Shown here: positions 53,635 to 61,368 of the stretch, in pieces
Position numbering within the stretch: the first letter of the stretch is position 1
Layout: each line of letters opens with the position of its first letter
Made by a program: the position numbers and the translations under genes
Origin: Rhodopseudomonas sp. AAP120
Lineage (GTDB): Bacteria > Pseudomonadota > Alphaproteobacteria > Rhizobiales > Xanthobacteraceae
NCBI RefSeq assembly: GCF_001295845.1
Contig: NZ_LJIC01000022.1
Coordinates: 51,275 to 115,274 of the forward strand
Reading direction: 5' to 3'
DNA: 64,000 nucleotides
The notes under the pieces: model-generated
The model's database searches: none
What the model was told of the DNA's origin: nothing
What the model saw: only the letters and a program-made list of their open reading frames with translations

Positions 53635-54030
53635 TCAGGCGCTGATCCGGTCGTCCACGCCGCTGGTGGTGGTGACATCGGCAGGCGGCACGCTAGCGGT
53701 CTGGGTTCCGTGCGCGGCGATCTTGGCGTTGGCCTTGGTGAACTGCTGCTGGAAGGCGAGCACGTCCTCCAGCAGCCGCGCCATCGCGCCGCTCACCCAG
53801 TCCTGATATTCGCGAACCGCATCGAGCGGGGTTGTCGCCTCGCCGATCCGCCGCGCGGTTTCGAGAGCCGCATGGGTGCCAACCCGCCGGCGCTCGAACC
53901 ATCCATCGGAAAAATCTTTCATGCCGGCGAGAATAGTTTCTTCGTTTTCCCAGAAGGTGATGCCGGCCGGAGCATAGGACTTGGCGCTCGGCGCCAGCAG
54001 GTTCGGAAACAGTGTCACGGGATCGCTCAT
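53635..54030 (-). CDS. Phasin-like protein
   Basis: 131 residues, mostly amphipathic helix. ITFWENEETILAGMKDFSDGWFERRRVGTH and YQDWVSGAMARLLEDVLAFQQQF fit the phasin family, which coats polyhydroxyalkanoate granules or other hydrophobic surfaces. GGAG precedes the ATG. No PHA synthase or depolymerase gene is nearby. The upstream gap (54031-54262) contains an inverted repeat AAAACG-N6-CGTTTT. Confidence 0.78.
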   Translation of the reverse strand: MSDPVTLFPNLLAPSAKSYAPAGITFWENEETILAGMKDFSDGWFERRRVGTHAALETARRIGEATTPLDAVREYQDWVSGAMARLLEDVLAFQQQFTKANAKIAAHGTQTASVPPADVTTTSGVDDRISA

Positions 54031-54132
54031 TCGAATTCTCCGTCGTGACTGAACAAATGCGACCAGATCGCCGCATTCGCGAAATGTTAACGCGAATCTG
54101 TCGGCGGAAGTGATCAATTCCGGGCGATCGTA

Positions 54133-54150
54133 AAAACGTGATCGCGTTTT
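54133..54150. promoter_or_regulatory. Inverted repeat between the phasin-like and hypothetical genes
   Basis: AAAACG and CGTTTT are separated by TGATCG, giving an 18-bp near-palindrome in a divergent intergenic region. A regulator site is possible; its protein is unknown. Confidence 0.35.
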
Positions 54151-54262
54151 CGTTCCATGCGAATCGAGGGGAGCGACAGGGAGGTATCAGGGGCGATAGT
54201 TAAGAGCTCATTAACAACTTCGACCGCATCCTCGGCATCGTAGTCGCCTCGGAGTAACGCCG

Positions 54263-54688
54263 ATGTTGTCGAGCCGTGAAGCCTTCGAAAACGACCACTG
54301 TCCCGTCCGGGATGATCTCCTCGGTGCGATGTATCGCGCCAATGAGCACGGACTGCCGGCCCTGGTCGAAAGTGTCTCTTCCGACGTCCGTGCCCAACTT
54401 GCGCTGTTCTGCTACCGCCGGGCGCATCTTCACGCCCTGGCGCTCACCATCGCGGCGAGCTGCGACGAGCGCGATCTGATCCATCATGGTGGAAGGGTCG
54501 GTTCCGTTCTGGCAGCGCTCGCGCGAGAGACGGCAAAGCCGCGCCATCGGCCGTCGTCGACCTACAGCCACCGCAAGGCGATCACGCTGTCGACCAAGCC
54601 GCTGTCGAGCTTCGCGCCGCTGGATCAGGACGATCTCGACGAAGACGATACGCCGGCGAGCCAGACCGGCCTGATCGGGCTGGCTTAG
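54263..54688 (+). CDS. Conserved-looking hypothetical protein
   Basis: 141 residues with a good ribosome site (GGAG, nine bases before the ATG). The N-terminal two thirds look folded and helical (LLGAMYRANEHGLPALVESV, then LFCYRRAHLHALALTIAASC). The C-terminal 40 residues are polar and low-complexity (SSFAPLDQDDLDEDDTP). I do not recognise a family. Its stop overlaps the convergent cysteine-cluster gene by four bases. The codon pattern matches its neighbours, so it is likely a real gene. Confidence 0.72.
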   Translation: MLSSREAFENDHCPVRDDLLGAMYRANEHGLPALVESVSSDVRAQLALFCYRRAHLHALALTIAASCDERDLIHHGGRVGSVLAALARETAKPRHRPSSTYSHRKAITLSTKPLSSFAPLDQDDLDEDDTPASQTGLIGLA

Positions 54689-55017
54689 ATCGGACGGGCG
54701 TCAGGCAGCGGCGGAAGCTTATGCTTCCGCCGGGCCATGGCGCATTCCGGATCGCCCGGCTGGCACTCGCGGCAGACCTCGGGCCGCAGCGTATAGATCG
54801 TGCAGGCGGTGGTCTCGCCGATCGTTCCGCTGAGCGCCGCGCAGCGGTCGGCATCGCAGCGCATGCCGGACAGGCGTTCGTTGACGAGGTTTGCCGGGAT
54901 CGCGTCGAGCGCAGCGTCGTCCTCGACCGTGAAGCGCGGCCAGTTCGCCGAATAGGCGCAACAGGCGCCGCAGCTTTGACACGGGCTAACGGCTTCGATG
55001 GGGGTAAGCGCACTCAT
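54685..55017 (-). CDS. YkgJ-family cysteine-cluster protein
   Basis: 110 residues. The N-terminal CQSCGACCAY and later CDADRCAAL, CTIYTLRPEVCRECQPGDPEC give the eight-cysteine pattern of the Fe/S or zinc-binding YkgJ family. The role of the family is poorly known. It is convergent with the hypothetical gene before it. Confidence 0.92.
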   Translation of the reverse strand: MSALTPIEAVSPCQSCGACCAYSANWPRFTVEDDAALDAIPANLVNERLSGMRCDADRCAALSGTIGETTACTIYTLRPEVCRECQPGDPECAMARRKHKLPPLPDARPI

Positions 55018-55086
55018 CGGCTTCCTTTAGCCCGGCAAGTTCGTGCGCGAAACCAGCCGGCGACGACGGACCGGCGAAATTGTCGA

Positions 55087-55707
55087 TCATTCCTTCGGCT
55101 GCGTGGCGGCTGCCAGCAGAGCTTCGAGTTCCGCGATCCGGATATCGCGCGTGGTGATCGCCGCGGCAACGTCTGCGGCGTCGAATTTTTGCGGGATGTG
55201 CTGCGGGCAATTCGTATCCCAGGCCTCGACTTCGAACAGGATCGCCTGTTCGGGCCGCGCTTTGTAGCCCTTGGGCATCAGCCGCGCGACCAACTCCGGA
55301 TCGTCTTCGATCACCTTGGCGCGTCCCCAGAGCTTGATCCGCCGGCGGTGCGCATAATCGATCGCGAACAGATAGGCCTTTGGATTCTCGGCCAGGTTCC
55401 CTTGGGTGATGAACTGCTGATTGCCCTTGAAGTCGGCGAAGCCGATGGTGTGTTCGTCGAGCACGTGGAGGAAGCCGGCCGGCCCGCCGCGGTGCTGGAT
55501 GTAGGGTTGTCCATCGGCGCTCGCGGTCGCGAGCAGCACGCTGGTCTGGGCTTGCAGAAACGCCGCCAGATTGTCGTCGATGGCGGTCGCCCAGCCGCCA
55601 TTGCGCTCGACGCGTGCATAAGTGTCGCGTGAGCCCTTGCGGGCCTGGATTGCCTTGACGACCGGGGTGAAGGCGATGTCGCTGGAGACGTGCAATGCTT
55701 CGGTCAT
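55087..55707 (-). CDS. Pyridoxamine-5'-phosphate-oxidase-family protein
   Basis: 206 residues with a single FMN split barrel: LLATASADGQPYIQHRGGPAGFLHVLDEHTIGFAD at about 58-92, then ENPKAYLFAIDYAHRRRIKLWGRAKVIE (about 107-134), the classic pattern of a cofactor strand followed by a basic loop. A C-terminal helix (about 180-205) may mediate dimers. GGAGGG precedes the ATG. It is divergent from a LysR gene across 98 bp holding a perfect inverted repeat, so that LysR protein may regulate it (inference). Confidence 0.9.
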   Translation of the reverse strand: MTEALHVSSDIAFTPVVKAIQARKGSRDTYARVERNGGWATAIDDNLAAFLQAQTSVLLATASADGQPYIQHRGGPAGFLHVLDEHTIGFADFKGNQQFITQGNLAENPKAYLFAIDYAHRRRIKLWGRAKVIEDDPELVARLMPKGYKARPEQAILFEVEAWDTNCPQHIPQKFDAADVAAAITTRDIRIAELEALLAAATQPKE

Positions 55708-55745
55708 GAGACCCTCCTGCTTACTGTCCCCAAGATCGTCACTTC

Positions 55746-55760
55746 TTGTTCTCAGAACAA
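55746..55760. promoter_or_regulatory. Perfect inverted repeat, candidate LysR site
   Basis: TTGTTCT-C-AGAACAA is a 7+7 bp palindrome. It lies 39 bp from the oxidase-family start and 46 bp from the LysR start, the usual place for a shared LysR operator. Confidence 0.6.
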
Positions 55761-55805
55761 TCAGGTGATTTGACACTTCATTGTTGCTCGTTTTGAAATA
55801 GTGAC

Positions 55806-56723
55806 ATGGACCGTCTGGACACCATGAGCGCGTTCGTCGCCGTTGCCGATCTGCAGGGCTTTGCGCCGGCGGCGCGGAAACTCGGGCTGTCGCCGTCCGC
55901 GGTAACGCGGTTGGTTGCAACGCTGGAACACCGCCTGGGCACCCGGCTGCTGCAGCGGACGACGCGCTCGGTCGCGCTCACCGACACAGGTGCACGCTAC
56001 CTGGAGCGCGTGCGGCGGATCTTGGCCGATGTCGAAGAGGCCGACGCGTCGGCTTCGGCGGAGCGCGTGACGCCGTCGGGGCGGCTCGTGGTGTCGGCGC
56101 CGGTCGGCTTCGGCCGGCGCTATATCGCGCCCCTGCTGTCGGATTATCTGAAGCGCTACCCGGAAGTCGCCGGCGAATTGAGACTGTCGGATCTGATGAT
56201 CAATCTGATCGACGACGGCGTCGATTGCGCGGTTCGGATCGGTCATCTGGCGGATTCGAGCCTGGTGGCGCGGCAGCTCGGTGCGATGCGGCGGATCGTC
56301 GTGGCGGCGCCGGACTATCTGGCGGCGCGCGGCACACCTATTATGCCGGCCGATATCACTGCGCACGACATCGTTCACTTCGGCCAGACCGGAGCCCAGA
56401 TCGACTGGCGCTTTGTCGTCGATGGGCGCGACGTGCGTGTGCCGTGCGCGCCACGCTTCGTCAGCAACGTCGCCGATGTCGCGATCCTCGATGCCGAGCG
56501 CGGCGGTGGGCTGACCCGCGTGCTGGCCTATCAGGCTGCGGATGCGATCGCCGCGGGCCGTCTGGAGATCGTGCTGGCGGACTACGAGGTGCCGCCGCTG
56601 CCGATCGCGATCGTTTATCCGACGTCGCGGCTGCTGTCGGCAAAGGTGCGCGCTTTCATCGACCTTGCGGTGGCGGCCGGCGACTGGCGCTTCGGCAGCG
56701 ACGCCGAGCGGAGCGGGGCATGA
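55806..56723 (+). CDS. LysR-family transcriptional regulator
   Basis: 305 residues. The N-terminal helix-turn-helix (about 1-60) reads MDRLDTMSAFVAVADLQGFA, then ARKLGLSPSAVTRLVATLEHRLGTRLLQRTTRSVALT. The effector domain starts near residue 88 (RLVVSAPVGFGRRYIAPLL). The branch is that of small-molecule or oxidative regulators of the DhcR/YafC type. Its stop codon overlaps the start of alkB as ATGA, coupling a DNA-repair gene to this regulator. It faces the oxidase-family gene at 55087. Confidence 0.95.
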   Translation: MDRLDTMSAFVAVADLQGFAPAARKLGLSPSAVTRLVATLEHRLGTRLLQRTTRSVALTDTGARYLERVRRILADVEEADASASAERVTPSGRLVVSAPVGFGRRYIAPLLSDYLKRYPEVAGELRLSDLMINLIDDGVDCAVRIGHLADSSLVARQLGAMRRIVVAAPDYLAARGTPIMPADITAHDIVHFGQTGAQIDWRFVVDGRDVRVPCAPRFVSNVADVAILDAERGGGLTRVLAYQAADAIAAGRLEIVLADYEVPPLPIAIVYPTSRLLSAKVRAFIDLAVAAGDWRFGSDAERSGA

Positions 56724-57370
56724 TGGCGGATCTGTTCGATCATTTCGACGAGCCGCCACGCCGCGAAGACATTGCCCCTGGCGCCGCGCTGCTGCGAGGC
56801 TTTGCCCGCGCCGAGGAGCGCGAGTTGCTTGCCGCGATCGATGCGGTGGTGGCGCGCGCGCCGTTTCGCCATATGATGACGCCGGGCGGCCACACGATGT
56901 CAGTCGCGATGACGAGCTGCGGCACGGCCGGCTGGGTCACCGATCGCCGCGGCTATCGCTATTCGCCGGACGATCCCGAAAGCGCGAGGCCCTGGCCCGA
57001 GATGCCTGCCGTGCTGCGCCATCTCGCGCAGCGCGCCGCAGCCGCAGCCGGCTTCACGAATTTCGACCCCGACGCCTGCCTGATCAATCGCTACGTGCCC
57101 GGCGCCAAAATGGCGCTGCATCAGGACAAGGACGAGCGCGACTTTGACGCGCCGATCGTTTCGGTTTCGCTCGGTTTGCCGGCTGTGTTCCAGTTCGGCG
57201 GCATGGCGCGCGGCGACAAGCCGCGCCGCTACGAGCTGCGTCACGGCGACGTCTTCGTGTGGGGCGGCCCGTCGCGCCTCGTGTATCACGGCGTGCTGAC
57301 GCTGAAGGACGGCGAGCATCCGCTGCTCGGCCGCCAGCGCATCAACCTGACGTTTCGCAAGGCCCTGTGA
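56720..57370 (+). CDS. alkB: AlkB-type alkylated-DNA repair dioxygenase
   Basis: 216-residue 2-oxoglutarate/iron dioxygenase removing methyl groups from 1-methyladenine and 3-methylcytosine. Iron ligands are His and Asp in HQDKDE (about 132-134) and His in LVYHGV; the 2-oxoglutarate arginine is in RQRINLTFRKAL at the C-terminus. ACLINRYVPGAKMALHQDKDE matches AlkB. Two adjacent ATG codons (56720, 56723) overlap the LysR stop. In many bacteria alkB is part of the ada regulon; coupling to a LysR gene is less usual. Confidence 0.95.
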   Translation: MMADLFDHFDEPPRREDIAPGAALLRGFARAEERELLAAIDAVVARAPFRHMMTPGGHTMSVAMTSCGTAGWVTDRRGYRYSPDDPESARPWPEMPAVLRHLAQRAAAAAGFTNFDPDACLINRYVPGAKMALHQDKDERDFDAPIVSVSLGLPAVFQFGGMARGDKPRRYELRHGDVFVWGGPSRLVYHGVLTLKDGEHPLLGRQRINLTFRKAL

Positions 57371-57379
57371 CGCGCGGCG

Positions 57380-58543
57380 TCAGGCCGCCAGATCGAACTC
57401 GGCGATCCCGGCCGAGACCAGGCTGTCGCGGCTGATATCGGCAATCCGGCGCGCGCCGGTCAGCGTCATCGCCACCCGCATTTCCTTGTCGATCAGTTTG
57501 AGCAGCTTGCTGACGCCGTCCTCGCCGGCGGCCGCCAGCGCATAGATGAAGGCGCGGCCGAGCAGCACCGCGTCGGCGCCCTGCGCCAGCATGCGAACGA
57601 CGTCCAGGCCGGAGCGGATGCCGGAATCAGCCAGCACGGTGAGATCACCTTTGACCGCATCGGCGATCGGCGGCAGCGCCCGCGCGGTCGACAGCACGCC
57701 GTCGAGTTGCCGGCCGCCATGGTTGGACACCACGATGCCGTCGGCCCCGAACCGCACCGCATCGCGGGCGTCCCGCGGATCGAGGATGCCCTTGAGGATC
57801 ATCTCGCCCTTCCAGCTGTCACGGATCCATTGCAGATCGTGCCAGCCGATCGACGGATCGAAATTGGCGCCGAGCCAGCCGACGTAATCGTCGAGCGCGA
57901 TCTTCTTCTTCAGATAGGTGCTGACATTGCCGAGATCGTGCGGCCGGCCACGCAGCCCGACGTCCCACGCCCAGCGCGGATGGCTGATCACTTGCAGCAT
58001 CCGGCGGAACGCGGCGTGCGGGCCCGACATGCCGGAATGCGCATCGCGATAGCGCGCGCCCGGCACCGGCATGTCGACGGTGAATACCAACGTGCGAACC
58101 CCGGCCGCCCAGGCGCGCTCCAGTGCGTTGGCCATGAAGCCGCGGTCCTTCAGCACGTAGAGCTGAAACCAGATGGGCTGATCGACCTGGCTCTGCACCT
58201 CTTCGATCGGACACACCGAGACGGTCGAGAGCGTGAACGGGATGCCACGCTTCGTCGCGGCGCGTGCCGCCTGAACCTCGCCGCGGCGCGCGTACATGCC
58301 GGTCAGCCCCACCGGCCCGAGCCCGACCGGAAGCGTGATGTCGCGGCCGAACAGCCGCGTCGACAGATCGACTTCGCCGACCTCCTTCAGCACCCGCTGA
58401 TGCAGCGCCAGCCGCTGCAGGTCTTCGCAATTGCGCCGCAGCGTCTGCTCCGCATAGGCGCCGCCGTCGATGTAGTGAAACAGGAACGGCGGCAGGCGGC
58501 GACGGGCGGCTTCACGAAAATCCAGCGGAGATGAGATGATCAT
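57380..58543 (-). CDS. lldD: FMN-dependent L-lactate dehydrogenase (alpha-hydroxyacid family)
   Basis: 387-residue flavoenzyme of the LldD/glycolate-oxidase group. Visible are [17 protein letters not shown] (about 22-38), [26 protein letters not shown] (about 125-134), [20 protein letters not shown], the active-site [17 protein letters not shown] (catalytic His, about 260-276), and [30 protein letters not shown]. It transfers electrons from L-lactate to the respiratory chain. The GntR/FCD regulator gene ends nine bases before it, forming a regulator-enzyme operon. Other 2-hydroxy acids remain possible substrates. Confidence 0.92.
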   Translation of the reverse strand: MIISSPLDFREAARRRLPPFLFHYIDGGAYAEQTLRRNCEDLQRLALHQRVLKEVGEVDLSTRLFGRDITLPVGLGPVGLTGMYARRGEVQAARAATKRGIPFTLSTVSVCPIEEVQSQVDQPIWFQLYVLKDRGFMANALERAWAAGVRTLVFTVDMPVPGARYRDAHSGMSGPHAAFRRMLQVISHPRWAWDVGLRGRPHDLGNVSTYLKKKIALDDYVGWLGANFDPSIGWHDLQWIRDSWKGEMILKGILDPRDARDAVRFGADGIVVSNHGGRQLDGVLSTARALPPIADAVKGDLTVLADSGIRSGLDVVRMLAQGADAVLLGRAFIYALAAAGEDGVSKLLKLIDKEMRVAMTLTGARRIADISRDSLVSAGIAEFDLAA

Positions 58544-58552
58544 GACGGGCGT

Positions 58553-59296
58553 TCACTCCTGAGCGATGTGTTGTTGCGCGCGCGAGGCCCGGCGCTGGCG
58601 TTGTGCGTCGTCTTCGATCAGCGCAAGACGCTGCTCGACGAAATCGAGATGCCGGCCGGCCGCGTCGCGCGCGCTGTCGGCATCGCCGCCGATCACGGCG
58701 TCGAGAATGTCGCGGTGCTGATCGTTCAGTTCGGCGAGAATGCCGGGCAGGTGATAGAGCCGGCGAAGGCTCTGCGAGATGCTGGCTTCCAACAGCCCGA
58801 GCAGCCCGGCCATCACCTGTTGCAGCACCACATTGTGGGCCGCGGTGCAGACCGCCATGTGGAAGGCGGCGTCGAGCCGCGCCTGCGACTCGACGTCGTC
58901 GGCCGGTGCGTTCACCACGCCCTGATAGGCAGCGCAGAGCCGCGCTCTGTCGGCCTCGTCGGCTCTCAGTGCGGCGAAGTACGCGGTCTCGCCCTCGATC
59001 AGCCTACGCATTTCCATCACGTCGCGCCAATAGCCGGCCTCGCTCCGCGCCAGCGACGCCAGCGGCAGCAGGGCGCTGCGCACCGGATCGGACTCGTCGG
59101 AGGCGCTGACGAAGGTGCCGCCGCCGCGGCGGCTGACCAGGACGCCGCGACTGGCAAGCTGGCGAATGGCTTCGCGCAGGGTCGGCCGCGACACGCCGAA
59201 ATCGGCGGCGAGCTGCCGCTCAGACGGCAGCCGATCCCCTGGGGTGAGGTTGTGTGCCGCGATCAGTGCTTCGATCCGGCCCGCTACGGAAACCAT
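58553..59296 (-). CDS. GntR-family (FCD) regulator, LldR/PdhR-like
   Basis: 247 residues. The N-terminal winged helix covers about 8-70 (LTPGDRLPSERQLAADFGVSRPTLREAIRQLASRGVLVSRRGGGTFV). The C-terminal FCD ligand domain follows, with EMRRLIEGETAYFAALRA (about 92), the metal-binding histidine in AAFHMAVCTAAHN (about 148), and the later HRDILDAVIGGDADSARDAAGRHL. FCD domains bind carboxylates through a metal. Its gene precedes lldD. Two PdhR/LldR-type operators lie upstream, one at its own promoter, so lactate (or pyruvate) control and autoregulation are likely. Confidence 0.93.
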   Translation of the reverse strand: MVSVAGRIEALIAAHNLTPGDRLPSERQLAADFGVSRPTLREAIRQLASRGVLVSRRGGGTFVSASDESDPVRSALLPLASLARSEAGYWRDVMEMRRLIEGETAYFAALRADEADRARLCAAYQGVVNAPADDVESQARLDAAFHMAVCTAAHNVVLQQVMAGLLGLLEASISQSLRRLYHLPGILAELNDQHRDILDAVIGGDADSARDAAGRHLDFVEQRLALIEDDAQRQRRASRAQQHIAQE

Positions 59297-59315
59297 GGAC
59301 GTTACAACCTTTGAT

Positions 59316-59330
59316 ATTGGTAAGACCAGT
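59316..59330. promoter_or_regulatory. PdhR/LldR-type operator O1
   Basis: ATTGGTAAGACCAGT fits ATTGGT-N3-ACCAAT at all but one base. It lies 20 bp before the regulator start codon, probably on the promoter of the regulator-lldD operon. Confidence 0.78.
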
Positions 59331-59382
59331 TGGCGCGCCAGGATGCGGTAGACGCTGATATTTCTGCGGTATATGCCCTCAA

Positions 59383-59396
59383 TTGATCTGGATCAA
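59383..59396. promoter_or_regulatory. FNR/FixK-type box upstream of the FUSC gene
   Basis: TTGATCTGGATCAA is a perfect consensus match. If it works at -41.5, transcription would begin near 59431, 21 bases before the FUSC start codon. Confidence 0.72.
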
Positions 59397-59403
59397 GTCA
59401 GTT

Positions 59404-59418
59404 ATTGGTCTGACCAAT
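59404..59418. promoter_or_regulatory. PdhR/LldR-type operator O2
   Basis: ATTGGTCTGACCAAT is a perfect ATTGGT-N3-ACCAAT palindrome. It lies seven bases after the FNR box and inside the predicted core promoter of the FUSC gene, where a bound repressor would block RNA polymerase. Confidence 0.82.
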
Positions 59419-59451
59419 TCGGCTCCGAATACCTGCCGGTGGAGAGAGGCA

Positions 59452-61368
59452 ATGAACGAAGGTCTGATGCGGACCCGCCCGGCCAAAGCGCGGGCGCCGG
59501 TGATGCAGTCGACCGCGGGCTGGCTGCGCTGGGCGGCGCGGCGGCTGGAGCTGCGCGCGATCGGCCTTGCGCCCGAACAGTTCAGCCTCGCCGAAGGCGC
59601 GCGCGCCGCCGTCGCCGTCGCGGTACCGCTGCTGATTGCTGTCGGCTCCGGACAAAGCTGGATGGGCTGGTCGGTATTCGCCGCGTTCTGGACCTGCCTG
59701 TGCGACAGTCCCGGCTCGGACCGCTTGCGCCGCCGTCTGCTGCTGAGCTTCGTCGTGTTCGGCACGGTGATTAGTTTCGTCGGCGCATGGGCCGCGTCGC
59801 TGGCGCCGGCTGCCGGACTCGTCGCCGGTCCGCTGTTGGTGTTCGCCGTGATCCTGCTGGCGTCGTCCGTTGCCTACGGCGCCTTGCTCGGGACGCTGCT
59901 TGCGGTGGTGGCTGTCGTCGCGGTCGGCTTTCCGCGACCGCTCGATCTGGCGGCCGTGCAGGCCGCGGCTTTCCTGGCAGGTGCCGGATGGGCGTGGCTG
60001 CTGATCAATTGGATCTGGCGGATCGATCCAGCGGCGCCGCTGCGCCAGAACGGGGATGCGGTGCTAGCCCGCCTCACCGACATGACGAGCGATCTGCTGG
60101 CGATCGGACGCGGCTCGCATCGCGATACGCATTGGCACAGCGAGCACGCCGAGCATCGCCGCGCCGTGCGGCTGGCGCTGGAGCGGCTGCACGGATTGCT
60201 CGGCCGCTATGCGGGCGAGCCTGAAGCGGCAACCGAGCCGACGCGGCGCCTACTGGAATTCGCCGAGACGGTGTTCAGCGCGCTCATCGCGCTGGATCAG
60301 GCTTTCATCGACGGGCTGGGCTCGGCGCAGGAGCGGGCGGCTGTGACACGCGCGTTCGGCATTGCGCTTCGATACGTGCGTCGCGTTCGCCACGATCCGG
60401 CGAAGCTGTTCAGCGTGCGGCGTGGCCCCTCGCGGCTCGCTATGTTACGCGCGCGCCTATCCGATCCTCTTCTCGCCGGATGCGTTGTCGCGCTGGAAGA
60501 TGCGTTGGTCCTGATGGCTGATCGCGGTCGGCGCCGCCCCTCGGAAGAGTCCGCTCCACAGACCGATCGTTTGACGTGGCGCGACAGGCTGAGGCCCGGC
60601 TTGCGCCAGGCGGCGCGGCAATCGGCCGGCGTCGTCGCCGTCTATGCCGCGGCGCTCGCGTTCGATCTCGGCTATCCCTATTGGGCCACGATGGCGGTCG
60701 TCGTGGTTCTCCAAGGTGGCGTCCGCTCGACCTGGACGCGCACGATCGAGCGGGTTCTGGGAAGCCTACTCGGCGGCTCGCTGGCGCTGGCGCTACTTCA
60801 CGTGACCGACGCCAAAGTGTTGCTGTCGGCCGTATCGGTGCCGTTGGCGACGGCCGCGATATCGCTGCGCAGCGTCAACTACACGGCCTTCGTGGTTTTT
60901 TTGACGATGCTGTTCATCATCGTCGCCGAGATGCTGCAGCCCGGGACCGGCATTGCCTCGGCCCGCATGCTCGACAACGTCATCGGCAGCATCGCGGCGC
61001 TGTTGTCGGTGATCGTGTTCTGGCCGGAACTCGGCCCGCCGCTGCAGGCGCGGATCGAGCGTAGCCACGACGCCAACCGGGCCTATCACGACGCGGTGCT
61101 GTCCGATGCGCCGATCGAGACCATTCACCGGCTGCGGCGGGCGGCCGGCATGGCCAGCATCGAGGCGGAGATCGCGTTGCACGACTTCGGCGGCCTGCTG
61201 CGCTGGCGGCAGCGGCTGTCGACCGAGCAGGCCGCGGTGCTGATGGACGTGCGCCGGCTCGCCGGCCACGCCGCCGTGGCATGGCATCAGCGCCTCGCAG
61301 CTTCGCTGCGGGGCGCTGCCGATCGCAACGATCAGCGCGAGCCGATTACGGCTTCGCCGGGTGAATGA
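59452..61368 (+). CDS. FUSC-family inner-membrane protein (aromatic acid exporter type)
   Basis: 638 residues. The N-terminal membrane block (about 30-165) has several helices, a long helical cytoplasmic part runs from about 170 to 365, and the second membrane block (about 370-510) has the FUSC signature FDLGYPYWATMAVVVVLQGG followed by TWTRTIERVLGSLLGGSLALAL. The layout resembles AaeB-type efflux proteins, but no AaeA-like membrane-fusion gene is nearby. ATG 59452 follows GGAGAGAGG. Its 3' end overlaps the convergent ThDP-enzyme gene by 23 bp. Control by a lactate-type regulator plus an FNR-type protein is predicted from the promoter. Confidence 0.9.
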   Translation: MNEGLMRTRPAKARAPVMQSTAGWLRWAARRLELRAIGLAPEQFSLAEGARAAVAVAVPLLIAVGSGQSWMGWSVFAAFWTCLCDSPGSDRLRRRLLLSFVVFGTVISFVGAWAASLAPAAGLVAGPLLVFAVILLASSVAYGALLGTLLAVVAVVAVGFPRPLDLAAVQAAAFLAGAGWAWLLINWIWRIDPAAPLRQNGDAVLARLTDMTSDLLAIGRGSHRDTHWHSEHAEHRRAVRLALERLHGLLGRYAGEPEAATEPTRRLLEFAETVFSALIALDQAFIDGLGSAQERAAVTRAFGIALRYVRRVRHDPAKLFSVRRGPSRLAMLRARLSDPLLAGCVVALEDALVLMADRGRRRPSEESAPQTDRLTWRDRLRPGLRQAARQSAGVVAVYAAALAFDLGYPYWATMAVVVVLQGGVRSTWTRTIERVLGSLLGGSLALALLHVTDAKVLLSAVSVPLATAAISLRSVNYTAFVVFLTMLFIIVAEMLQPGTGIASARMLDNVIGSIAALLSVIVFWPELGPPLQARIERSHDANRAYHDAVLSDAPIETIHRLRRAAGMASIEAEIALHDFGGLLRWRQRLSTEQAAVLMDVRRLAGHAAVAWHQRLAASLRGAADRNDQREPITASPGE

